NCBI GenBank assembly: GCA_030737835.1
Contig: CM060849.1
Location: 5,890,001 to 5,954,000, forward strand
Length of the DNA: 64,000 nt
Direction: 5' to 3'
From: Acorus gramineus
Taxonomy: Eukaryota > Streptophyta > Magnoliopsida > Acorales > Acoraceae
Made by a program: the position numbers and the translations under genes
Notes under the pieces: generated by a model
What the model was told of the DNA's origin: nothing
Seen by the model: the letters and a program-made list of their open reading frames with translations, nothing else
Databases searched by the model: none
Shown: piece by piece, positions 10,872 to 21,507 of the stretch
Layout: the number at the start of each line of letters is the position of its first letter
Numbering within the stretch: the stretch's first letter is position 1

Positions 10872-13482
10872 TGTCACGCCCCAGGGCGGCCGTCCCCGGG
10901 ACGCGGCAAGTGTATATATAATATCAGAATCTACACAGGAGGTCAATAATATATCATACACAAACAACCAGAATGACACACAGACAACAAAGGGGCTGAC
11001 ATGATATATACACCAAATGCGGAAGCAAAAGACTGAATCTGTAAATAAACATACTACAGACTCGATACTCAATCATCTGTCCCGTGAGAGCCAATATACA
11101 CAAATACAACTGAATATATACAAACGCGTGCCAAGCACGGAAATAAAATACATACAGTCAAGAAGGGATGCTGATAGCCTCTGGCACTCGCGGAACGTAG
11201 CGCTGCTCCGCTACTGAAGGAATCCCTCGAAAAGCTCCAACTGCTGCTCCGGCTCCAGCTCAGGCTCAGTGGCAACTGGGGAAAAACATATGCGAGGGGT
11301 GAGCCACACGCTCAGTGAACAGCACAACCCATGCATCACAGACAATATTGACCACAATTCAGATCTTAATAATCCACAATCTCTTATTAACAACCACAAA
11401 ATGGTAACAAATACTCAAACCAGTGGGTCGCTCAATCGCCAACCCACTACACCCTCACCCTCACCCTTCAATGGGTGACATAGGATTTTGGGACTGATAA
11501 TCATCCAATCACAAATCCAGTGGGTCGCTCATCGCCAACCCACTACACCCTCACCCTTCAATGGGTGACATAGGATTTTGGGACTGACTAGGCTGTTGGT
11601 CACCCTTAGTCCACCGGTAGTCTCTCCTCCACTCCGTAGGCCGCTTGGCTATCACCCACAACTTCAGCACAGTCCGTCACAAATATCGGGAGGCGCCTAC
11701 TGATGGGAACCCTTGGAAGGGACGGCCTTTCTAACGCTGGGGCAGCCTCTACCGGATCCAACGAAGGGGACAGAACAGCCTATCCATACGCATATGATCC
11801 ACTCGGATCCGCCAACTACACATCTCAACGACTCTAATGTCATGAATTCTTCAGAATTCCTCCAGGGCGCATAACCAAGATGCGGGGAACATATACAATA
11901 ATAGCAAGGTTGTAATATCATTGGGGGAAAGGAACTTGGGAGGGCAGCGTGAGTTCCCGATATAGGACACCCCGACAACCAAACAAGGAACACGGAGTAC
12001 CCTAGCCCGGGTCTCACCACTGTCCTCGCAAGGCCCCTCCCCTATAATATTCACTAAGATGCTAATAATCATACAAGGGGTAAACCATTAATTATCAACT
12101 AGAGATATAATATTATTGGGACAAGAACCTTGGGAGGGCAGCATGAGGTCCCGATACAGGACATCCCGACAACCAAACAAGGAACACGGAGTACCCTAAC
12201 CCGGGTCTCAATGTCGACCTCGCAAGGCCCCTCCCTATAATATTACCTAAGGCATGCAATTAAACATATACTAGCATTTAACTTAATAAATAAACTAGTA
12301 GGACACATGCATAGGCCAAGGCTTCCTAGCATGAGAATAGGGGGAACATGATGCATGGCTCATACACATATCCTAAGGGTGCAAGTCCCTAATATGCAAA
12401 GTCTAGGGTAGCATGCATTCTACATTTTAAAATCATGCTCGCATGAAATACACTTTACAACAGGTTAATATAAATCCATGATGCCCCAGGAGAGGTCGGT
12501 ATACGCCCAAATGCGTATAACGCCTCTCTACTGGGTTGGATTGTCCCACTCACCAGAAATCGGGTCGTCGCGCGACCGTCCGTCAAGATCTGCAAGACAG
12601 GCATTTATACGGTGAGTAAAACCCACAAATACCACAAAATATACCAAAATACACAAAACAATACCCAACACTCGGGCAAACGTACATACGATCCGTACGC
12701 ACGCTAGCCCGAGCACCCCAACACACTCCCGAACCCACGGCAACCACCCGCACGGCCATCCGCCCACCACCCGCCGCCGCGCCTCAGCCAGCGCACCCAG
12801 GTGCACCGTCGGGCCCCTACCCGCACGCCTGGACCCGCAGCCGAGCCACCCAGGTGCACCGCGCGCCCACTGCGCCCCGCCGCAGCAGCCCGCGCGCACC
12901 CCTCACGCCCCGCGCGCACCACGCGAGCACACCGCACGCCCCGCGCGCCCAGCGCCTCGCCCCGCGCGCATGCTCCTCTGCAGTGCCCAGCGCCCCAGCG
13001 CTCAGCACCCTCGCCCAGTACCCGGTATCCGCGACCCAGCGCCCGACGCTCAGCGCCCAGCACCCGGGACCCTCACCCAGCGTCCACGCGCACGCCCGCG
13101 CAACACGCGCCCAGCGCGCCTGGCAGCACGCGCCCAGCGCACCTGCTAGCCTGCCCGTGCTGCTACCCGTGCTGCCTGCCTGCGCACATCACCGAGTGGC
13201 CCGAGCACCGCTCACCTGCACGCCTGGGCACTGCCCGCCTGATGCCCGAGCGCCTCCTGCCCTGCTCGCCTGCGCGCCCAGCCTGCCAGCCCGGCCTGCC
13301 AGCATGCGCAGCCCAGCCATCCTACCCGAACTAGCCCTGCCAGCCTACCCTGCGCGCCCCGTACGCCCAGCACCCAGCACGCCCAGCGCCAACCCGAGCG
13401 CACGCCCGCGCGCACGTCCGCGCGCACGCGCGCGCGCGCCCTGCCGCTGCTCGCCTGCTGCGCCTGCCTGAGCGCTGCCTGT
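10872..13482 (-). mobile_element. Inverted LTR tail inside the LTR pair
   Basis: It starts exactly at an LTR terminus (TGTCACGCCCC) and stops exactly where the next LTR starts (13483). Read on the minus strand, it matches 14250-19142 without the solo LTR. Head plus this tail add up to about one full LTR (755 + 2611 bp), which fits inversion of the distal part of a single LTR. The site homologous to the solo-LTR insertion, near 12480-12490, is empty here. The GC-rich part at 12700-13470 gives long but meaningless open frames. Confidence 0.8.
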
Positions 13483-14067
13483 TGTTATATATGTGTCACT
13501 TTTTAGCCTGCTGGTAACCGTTGGAGCATTTCTGGCAGTTTTAAAAATTTTTAGGGTTTTTCGATCGGAACCGCATAATTTCAGACTGTTAGCTATCGTC
13601 TGAGCTAGAGGACTCCGATTGAAAATCTAACTGCATATTTGGTGTCCTGGTGCTATTTTAGACCTCTCACGAAAATTTCATCAAATTCTGCATCGTTTGC
13701 AAAAATTTCGCAGTTCCGGGGCGTATCCGGGTTTTTAAGTCGCACATTACATAAATGGAATCTAAAAATTTGAAATCACTATTCATCATCCCGACCTTGA
13801 GCTCTCTCTCTCCTCTCTCCGTTTTCTTCGTTTGAGCCCCCTCCACCCCTCGAAATCGAAAACCAAAGCACGGGAAGTGTAGATCGGGTCCCGATCTCCG
13901 CTCCGGTGTCTTCAAATCCGAATTCCGACGATCCTAGCCTCCCCGACCTCCCCTTTTCGTCCTCTGATTTGGCCCATTCCGAGGGACAAGCTAGATCGGG
14001 GCGTGAGAAGGCTTTTGGGAAGGGTTTCGGCGCGTGGAGATCCACCGGACGCCTCTTCCTCCCCTCG

Positions 14068-14906
14068 GTAAGCCTCCTTTCCCTCTTATTTCTTGTCTAG
14101 ATGATTGCTAGGGGAGGGTTTTGTGATTGAGGGGTGGTCGGTGGCTGTGGGAGGCTGTGGGGGTCGCCGGAGGGTAGTCGGGGGTGGTTGGAGGGGTCGG
14201 CGGCAGTGGGAGAGGTGGTTGGAGGTGCTCGGCAGGCGGGGACGCCGTCTCGGGCAGCAAGCAGCGGCGGCAGCAGCCCCGGGCCGCGCGTGGGCTGGGC
14301 GCGTGCAAGGATGCGCGTGCGCGCGCGGGCGTGCGTGTGCGCGCGGCCTGCGCGCGGGCGTGCGCGGGTCGGGGGCTGGCTGCCTTGCTCGTGCTGGTGT
14401 GCTGGCAGGGCGGGAGTGTGGGCTGGTGGCCTCAGGCGCGCGAGGAGGTGCTGGCCGAGGTGCTAGGCGCGCGCGGAGGTGCTGGCCGAGGTGCTGGGCG
14501 CGCGAGGTGCCGGCGGAGGTGCTCGCGTGGTGCGCGCGGGGCGTGCGGGGTGCGCGTGGTGCGCGCGGGGGGTGCGGGGTGCGCGCGGGGCGTGCGGGGT
14601 GCGCGCGGGCTGCTGCGGCGGGGCGCAGTGGGCGCGTGGCGCATCGGGTGGCTCGGCTGCGGGTCCAGGCGTGCGGGCAGGGGCCCGGCGGTGCGCCTGG
14701 GTGCGCGGGCTGAGGCGCGGCGGCGCGTCTGGGGGCGGGTGGCCGTGCGGGTGGTTGCCGTGGGTTCGGGAGTGAGTCGGGGTGCTCGGGCTAACGTGCG
14801 TACGGGCCGTATGTACGTTTGCCCGAGTGTTGGGTTCTTTCGGTGTATTTTGAGTATTTTGATGTATTTGTGTATGTAACTCACCGTATAAATGCCTGTC
14901 TTGCAG
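14068..14906 (+). promoter_or_regulatory. Candidate LTR intron containing a GC-rich island
   Basis: Donor-like GGTAAGCC and acceptor-like TCTTGCAG/ATCTTG bracket a GC- and CpG-rich stretch dominated by GCGCGC runs. The same bracket exists in the LTRs at 55502-56043 and 63189-63667, and in reverse in the 7809-20483 and 10872-13482 copies. Donor and acceptor are better conserved than the island between them. No transcript evidence is available. Confidence 0.45.
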
Positions 14907-15020
14907 ATCTTGACGGACGGTCGCGCGACGACCCGGATTCCGGTGAGTGGGACAATCCAACCCAGTTTGGGAAGGCATATTATTCACTTGGGAGTGTATT
15001 GCCCTCCCCTGGGGCACCAT

Positions 15021-17480
15021 TGTAACGTCTCTGTATTTTTAGCCTTATATAATTATTTTAAATATATAATGGAAATTTTAATTGAAATTTAATTATTTCA
15101 TTTTTTTTGTTTTGGCGGTAGGCCCAAATGGGTCCAATTTGATTTATAATTATAATAATTATAAATTGATGTTGAAATATTTATTTTATATTTTTCTGGA
15201 GATCTTTATAGTCTCAAGATATTTTGGTTGAAATTTGGTGAAATTCGGAGTTTAGAAAATTAGGTTTTAGGATTTTGTGTTAAGTTATTGGGCCCAGGGA
15301 TCTAGTTGCAAATCCAGAATATCTTTTAATAGGCTTCAGGGATCCGTTTGTAAATCGGATAGGGATCTGTCTGTAAATCGGATAAGGACCTAGTTGTAAA
15401 CCCGTAATACTTGAGGGGTCGTTTTGTAATTTGGTAAAAACCTTTTATATAAAACACATTTTTGGGTTAGGGTTTGCATCAGAATTCTCATGGGACAAGA
15501 AAGGTGGTGATGACCTAACTCTACCCGTCGAGCACTACAAGGTGATAAATCTTTCTCTTTTGATTTTTATTGTTTAGTGTTTCAATTTAGTTTGGTTAGG
15601 AGATGATTGTGTCAATCTATTATTTGGGAAAGAATGTTGATGGATTAGGGTTAGGGTTTGATTGATTTTAAATAGATGATGTTTTTATTAGATTTCAATG
15701 GATCTTGAAGGATTTCTTAAGATCAAACTAGATTTATTGGTTTTGGGATTTAAGGGTTATTTTCGGGTGGATTGAATACCTGATCATTAAATCGTGTTTT
15801 TTACTATGATAGAGTCGTTTCTGGGAAAATTGTATTTCACAAACAGAAATAGGTTTCGAAAAGATCTTTCCAACGAATCATGAATCGTCCAATTCGGAGT
15901 TACGGGTAGAAAGTTATGATTTTTCAAAGATTTCTGTGCAGTTTCCTAGAATTTAAATATTTTGCTTTATGACCAAGTTTGATGAATTTTAGAGATTTAA
16001 GGGATCCAAATGGATGTTTAATGAGTATAATTTGATTTGTGGGTTTTGATGATTTTATTGATCTTGGTGACTCAAATTGGATCTTAAATCAATTAATTTG
16101 GTTTAGTAGGATCAATGAATATTAATTGAATATTATTGTTATTTGGATGTAAATTGATTGGATTGAGTTATTTGGATCATTGGAATTATAGTTGAGCATC
16201 ATCGGATTTGTCTAAATATTTTATTCGAGGATTGATCGATTATGTGGGCCTTATGAAATAAATGGATATTGATTATCGGATCATTGTGAGATATGAACAC
16301 TTTAATATTTATTTGGAGTTGGGATTTTTGTTAGGCCTTTAAGGTGAGTTGCGGATTGTAGGTCTATTTGGTACGGGCTCTTGGGATTATTGGGCTGAGT
16401 GTTGTTGTAAGTTGTTTGTCAGTTGTTTGTCATGATTGAATGATTTTCTTATTTATTGATTGCATAATTGTTATGCTAGGTTATCCACGTGCGAGTGTGT
16501 AGCGTTCATGCACGTGCATTGTTTGTATTGCGTGGACTGGAGGTGAGTGGATGTCTCTATATTATTTGAAAAGCATCATGTTATTTTATGATTATGAAAT
16601 CTATCTTGTATGAAGCATATGAGCATGTTGTCATCATATAGGTTGATATTTTGGATATATTATATGCATTGGAAATTATGGAATTTATGAAAATTATCGC
16701 ATGCTGTATACTTGAAAGAATAAGTAGTTTTGATTGTGCATGCATTAAATCGTCTAGGTGGCTCAGTCTAGGTGGCTGCGGTCTAAATTTGACCCAAGTC
16801 TAGGTGGCTATGTCTACGTGGCCCGATTTTCAAAGTGAAATCTCTGCGGCTAGGTGTTGTGGAAAGCGGGCATGCGTGTCCGTTGCATTCATTACATCAT
16901 GTAGTTTGAAATCATGAGAAGATTTTTATGACATCATATTTTATTCGAAAGAGAAATGTTATTATATCCTTGAATGTTTTAAATGGCTTCTTTATTATAA
17001 GCTTTGCTTTATATTACAACAATTGTTCCATAGACACTTTTTAACTGATTATTTTGAAGTATAATATATTATTAGGACACTTGTGTCCATTCACTGAGCG
17101 TGTGGTAGCTCATCCCTCTCTCTTCCCAACCTTTCAGATTAGCTGTTGGTGGTTGTCGATCTCGTTAAGGCGTTGGAGTTTGAAGCTCGTATTTTATTTT
17201 CGGAGCACTAGACTTGTGTAAAAGGTGTTGGTCATTTCTTTGGCATGTAGAGGACCCATATGTATGATAGTGTGGATATATAAATTTAGTTGTTCCTGAT
17301 GTATATTGAATTTGTGTTGGATTTTGGCCTTGACAATATATGTATAATTATGGTGATGTATTCGTATGTTCTCTGGATGAAAAAATATATATATATATAG
17401 AACTCTGAGATTCGAGGAATTTAGTTAACGCACCCGGATTTCACGCTTCAAAACGGGGCCGTGGATCCGGGGGCGTTACA
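15021..17480 (+). mobile_element. Solo LTR of a second LTR-retrotransposon family
   Basis: It begins TGTAACGTCT and ends GGGCGTTACA (TG...CA with a short inverted terminus). ACCAT is duplicated at 15016-15020 and 17481-17485. The inverted sibling LTR shows the pre-insertion site near 12485. Length is 2,460 bp. Internal repeats include GTCTAGGTGGCT four times at about 16755-16820 and a loose repeat of GTTTGTAAATCGG at 15340-15400. A block CACTGAGCGTGTGGTAGCTC near 17093 recalls the other LTR family, so the two are probably related lineages. Confidence 0.88.
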
Positions 17481-19394
17481 ACCATAGTAAATATTAACCT
17501 GTTTAATATGGAAACTATGTAAGCATGATAATCTGTAGTATGCATGCCACCCTAGACTTTGCATGTTAGGGACTTGCACCTTTAGGATATGTGTAAGAGC
17601 CATGCATCATGTTCCCTGTTTCGTGCTAGGAAGCCTTGGCCTATGCATGTGTCCTACTAGTTTATTTATTAAATTAATTGCTAGTATATGTTTAATTGCA
17701 TGCCTTAGATAATATTATGGGGAGGGGCCTTAAGAGGTCAACATTGAGACCCGGGTTAGAGTACTCTGTGTTCCTTGTTTGGTTGTCAGGATGTCCTGTA
17801 TCGGGACCTCATGCTGCCCTCCCAAGGTTCTTGTCCCAATAATATTATACCTCTAATTGATAAATAATGGTTTACCCTTGTACGATTATTAGCATCTTAG
17901 TGAATATTATAGGGGAGGGGCCTCGTGAAGACAGCGGTGAGACCCGGGCTAGGGTACACCGTGTTCCTTGTTTGGTTGTCGGGGTGTCCTATATCGGGAA
18001 CTCACGCTGCCCTCCCAAGTTCCTTTCCCCCAATGATATTACAACCTTGCTATTATTGTATATGTTCCCCGCATCTTGGTTATGCGCCCTGGAGGAATTC
18101 TGAAGAATTCATGACATTAGAGTCGTTGAGATGTGTAGTTGGCGGATCCGAGTGGATCATATGCGTATGGATAGGCTGTTCTGTCCCCTTCGTTGGATCC
18201 GGTAGAGGCTGCCCCAGCGTTAGAAAGGCCGTCCCTTCCAAGGGTTCCCATCAGTAGGCGCCTCCCGATATTTGTGACGGATTGTGCTGAAGTTGTGGGT
18301 GAAGGCTCCCATCAGTAGGCGCCTCCCGATATTTGTGACAGACTGTGCTGAAGTTGTGGGTGAAAGCCAAGCGGCCTACGGAGTGGAGGAGAGACTATCG
18401 GTGGACCAAGGGTGACCAACAGCCTAGTCAGTCCCAAAATCCTATGTCACCCGTTGTAGGGTGAGGGTGAGGGTGTAGTGGGTTGGCGATGAGCGACCCA
18501 CTGGAGTTGTGATTGGATGATTATCAGTCCCAAAATCCTAAGTCACCCATTGAAGGGTGAGGGTGAGGGTGTAGTGGGTTGGCGATTGAGCGACCCACTG
18601 GTTTGAGTATTTGTTACCATTTTGTGGTTGTTAATAAGAGATTGTGGGTTATAAAGATTGAATTGTGGTCAATATTGTCTGTGATGCATGGGTTGTGCTG
18701 TTCACTGAGCGTGTGGCTCACCCCTCGCATATGTTTTCCCCAGTTGTCACTGAGCCGGAGCCAGAGGAGCAGTTGGAGCCGTCCGAGGGATTCCTTCAGT
18801 AGCGGAGCAGCGCTACGTTCCGCGAGTGCTAGAGGCTATCAGCATCCCTTCTTGACTGTATGTATTTTATTTCCGTGCTTGGCACGCGTTTGTATATATT
18901 CAGTTGTATTTGTGTATATTGGCTCTCACAGGACAGATGATTGAGTATCGAGTCTGTAGTATGTTTATTTACAGATTCAGTCTTTCGCTTCCGCATTTGG
19001 TGTATATATCATGTCAACCTCTTTGTTTGTCTGTGTGTCATTCTGGTTGCTTGTGTATGATATATTATTGACCTCCTATACCGATTCTGATATTTTATAT
19101 ACACTTGCCGCGTCCCGGGGACGGCCGCCCTGGGGCGTGACACAAATATCTAGCATATTTAGGGTGCAAAGAAGCCCCATGGATGCGCGATGCATGACTA
19201 CGTGCATCGAGCGCATCCCAAAGGGTTGGATCGAACCACTCACCGCAACCCGGGACCTCGCGCATCCCATCCGACGAGATCTGCAAGGTAAGGGCATCAA
19301 ATTTGGTGAGTAAAATCACATTATAACACTTAGAAATTACTAGAAATACCAAAGACTTAGACATGAACGCATACGGGCTCGCACGCATGCCCAA

Positions 19395-19620
19395 GTGCCC
19401 CATTACCTACCTGAGCCCCTGAGCAGCCACACGCGTGGCCCCGCACGCGCGCACGTGCCCCCAAGCCCGCTGGCGCCCTATCGCGCGCCCAGACAAGCTG
19501 CCCCGCGCGTGCACTGCGTGCCAGCCAGAAGCCCGCGTGCACGCCTGCGCGCCCGCACGCACGCGCCCTGTGCCCCTCTACGCACGCGCGGACAGACCCA
19601 CGCGGGCGTCCAGACATCTT
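19395..19620. other. GC-rich CpG island in the reverse LTR
   Basis: A run rich in GCGCGC, CACGC and GCCCGC, homologous in position to the islands of the other LTRs. Open frames here are low-complexity Arg/Ala/Pro and are not genes. Confidence 0.6.
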
Positions 19621-20040
19621 TAACCCCTCCCCAACCCCTCACACACACCCTAACCCATTCATCTACAATACATGACCTCCCTAACACCTAACCATGCATA
19701 AAAACCCAAATAAAGAAGAGGGAAAACTCACCAAAGAGAGGGGGAAGGGAAGGGGGAGATGTAGGGGCTCGTAAGCGCCTTGACCACCTTGACCACCACC
19801 ACCTACCACCACCTCCATCCTTGGGTGCTCTTCTTGATGGCTGAAACCAGGGGGATCATGAGAGGGAGCATGAGAAAGCTAGAGGAGGAGGAAGAAGAAG
19901 AGGCAACAACACAATATATGCACACACAAACACCAACCTTTCTTTCTTGCACTTCCTTCTTGTGCCCTTCCTCTCCTTCCTTTCCTTCTCACACAACAAA
20001 GGGAAAGCAACAAAGGGGAGCAAACAAAAAGGGTCGGATG

Positions 20041-20079
20041 GCTTTCTTTTTCTCAAGGGGGGGAGAGAGAGAGGGAGAG

Positions 20080-20114
<35 letters not shown>
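20041..20114. repeat. GA-rich microsatellite in the reverse LTR
   Basis: A purine tract ending in an almost perfect (GA)n run. Counterparts (CT)n lie at 2896-2920, 55124-55156 and 62799-62830 in the other LTRs, so the tract is an ancestral LTR feature. Confidence 0.85.
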
Positions 20115-20116
<2 letters not shown>

Positions 20117-20144
20117 ATTAATTTACAAAAAGGGGTTTGGTGGA

Positions 20145-20245
20145 TTTTGACCTAAGTCAACCCAACCAAGGAAACAAACAAAACCCCTTGACTTCTAGGT
20201 CATCCTTGACTGGTCAAAGTCTTCATTTGACTTGATCAAAGTCAC
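20145..20245 (-). promoter_or_regulatory. W-box-like TTGAC cluster in the LTR
   Basis: TTGACC, CTTGACT, TTGACTGGTCAA and TTTGACTTGATCAA occur within about 100 bp. The homologous clusters at 54980-55085 and 62665-62765 contain palindromes TTGACTAGTCAA. TTGAC is the core bound by plant WRKY factors. The position in the upstream LTR part suits a U3 promoter. A regulatory role is inference. Confidence 0.4.
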
Positions 20246-20488
20246 CCTTTGAAAATCCAGTATGGACCAAAACCCGGATACGATTCAGAAATGCATAATT
20301 TCCTAAAACGTAACCAGAACTCGATGAAATTTTTATGGGTAGTACAAAACGGTACCAGGACCCATAATACGCAGTTAGATTTTCAATCAGAGTACTCCAA
20401 CTCCTGTAGGTGGCTAAAAGCTAAAATTTTAGCGACTTCGATTGAAAAAAAAAAATAAGGCTCCAAATGACACAGACATAACAATTGA

Positions 20489-21004
20489 ACCAGACACTAG
20501 GCGGCTATCCACAACTAGCCGCCCCCCACCAGGCGGCTAAGTACAACTAGCCGGCCCTTCCCCTAGCACACCTGAGTCCCAATTCTCCTTTAGTCAAGTT
20601 CCTGAAGCAGAAGAGGATCCATGTCTTCACCTCTGTGTACGGCATATCCGTGTTTCAGAGCGGAGACTCCACAAACTCCCCACGAAGGCGATCAAATCCG
20701 CCCCAACTTTTCCTACTTTTTTTAGAAAAGCAGGTGACGATCACAACCACCCCTGAATCCTCCTGAGGACCTGTCGACCGCCTCATCTAGGAACGAACAA
20801 CCAAACCGCCCACCCCTTCCAAGAGACAATCCGACCAAGCCCGCCAAAGTGCAGCTCTCCGGGTCCGAGCCTCCAAAGAACCCCCACACACGCACCCAGA
20901 CCACCAGAGGACCGCCGAGAAGGAAGGAAGAGAGGGCCCCTTCCTTTCCTTTTTCTTTCCAAAATCCGATACCGACACAATTCTCTAAGCTGGTTGTTAT
21001 AGGG
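20489..21004. other. Continuation of the 5333-7808 unclassified element
   Basis: Two more GGCGGCTA...TAGCCGCC hairpins (20500-20523 and 20532-20556) show that this is the other side of the sequence cut by the reverse LTR. The remainder is a C-rich, non-coding stretch; the weak minus-strand frames here have no recognisable domain. It ends at the hAT-like element at 21013. Confidence 0.5.
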
Positions 21005-21012
21005 TCTAGTGC

Positions 21013-21499
21013 TAAGCCTGTCAATTATCCAAAAAAAAATCTGAATCCGATCCAAATCCGTATCCGAAAAATCAGAAATATTCGATATTCGAAGATCCGG
21101 AGTGCGGATATGGATATCAGTCTATCCGATTTGAAAAATATCCGTATCCGAAATATATTATAAAAATATATATATATGTATTATATATTACCCATATTGT
21201 TATCTTGTATGATTAATTGCAATGATAATATATCATAATACTATTAAATTTTCAATATATGATATCTGAAAGAGATAATAAGCCTTAAAATCTTAATTTT
21301 AATTTTGATGTCTCTCTAAAATATCACTTGATTATCCAAATTAATGTTAATATTCAAACATGCCAATTATCCAAAAAATATCCGTATCCGATCCGTATCC
21401 TAAGGGATCCGAATCCAAAAATTAATATCTGTGTCCGAATATGAAAGTTAGGATATGGATATTAGCATATCCGATCTGTATCCGTGATTGACAGGCTTA
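21013..21499. mobile_element. Non-autonomous hAT-like element with TATCCG repeats
   Basis: Terminal inverted repeats TAAGCCTGTCAAT and ATTGACAGGCTTA bound 487 bp. The flanking octamers TCTAGTGC and TCTGGTGG agree at 6 of 8 positions, matching the 8-bp target duplication of hAT elements. Both subterminal parts are packed with TATCCG/CGGATA motifs in both orientations, the kind of repeat that hAT transposases bind. There is no coding capacity. Confidence 0.75.
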
Positions 21500-21507
21500 T
21501 CTGGTGG

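Larger units (their letters stand above)
10117..19142 (+). mobile_element. Rearranged forward LTR structure inserted in the reverse LTR
   Basis: The unit begins TGTTATATATGTG, ends GGGGCGTGACA and is flanked by CAAAT on both sides. Inside are three blocks: an LTR head (10117-10871), an LTR tail in reverse orientation (10872-13482), and a complete forward LTR (13483-19142, interrupted by a different solo LTR). There is no gag-pol. The head carries TATATAAAGG at about 10380. Tail copies share a tandem duplication of about 100 bp (11422-11590; 18430-18605), so they are close siblings. Confidence 0.85.
13483..19142 (+). mobile_element. Complete forward LTR (about 3.2 kb without its insertion)
   Basis: Starts TGTTATATATGTGTCAC and ends GGGGCGTGACA. 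Features in order: candidate splice donor GGTAAGCC at 14067; a GC-rich CpG island at about 14190-14770; candidate acceptor TTGCAG at 14901-14906; the solo LTR at 15021-17480; a duplicated block CATCAGTAGGCGCCTCCCG at about 18250 and 18310; the duplicated gggtgagggtgaggg region; and the GAGCGTGTGGCTCACCCC block near 18707. Confidence 0.82.
7809..20483 (-). mobile_element. Reverse-strand solo chromovirus LTR, split by a nested insertion
   Basis: In + orientation it starts TGTCACGCCCC and ends GACATAACA, the reverse complement of TGTTAT...GTGACA. The five bases on each side are identical (ATTGA at 7804-7808 and 20484-20488), so this is a single-LTR insertion. Its own sequence is 7809-10116 plus 19148-20483, about 3.6 kb; the middle is the later insertion at 10117-19142. 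A 35-bp tandem duplication lies at about 8168-8236. It shares the GGAGCC start region with the LTR at 2488. Confidence 0.88.

Noticed and set aside
12801-13471. Long open frames of 177 and 205 codons
   Set aside because: They lie in the GC-rich LTR island, are open in several frames and both strands, and encode only Arg/Ala/Pro/Ser low complexity.
14105-15020. Several open frames up to 231 codons on both strands
   Set aside because: Same GC-rich island in the forward LTR; absence of stops is due to base composition.
11422-18605. Telomere-like GGGTGAGGGTGAGGG repeats
   Set aside because: The unit is not TTTAGGG and the stretch is short; it is an LTR segment found in all family copies.
20722-21055. 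Minus-strand frames of 90-100 codons
   Set aside because: They overlap each other in two frames and run into the hAT-like element; no conserved domain is visible.
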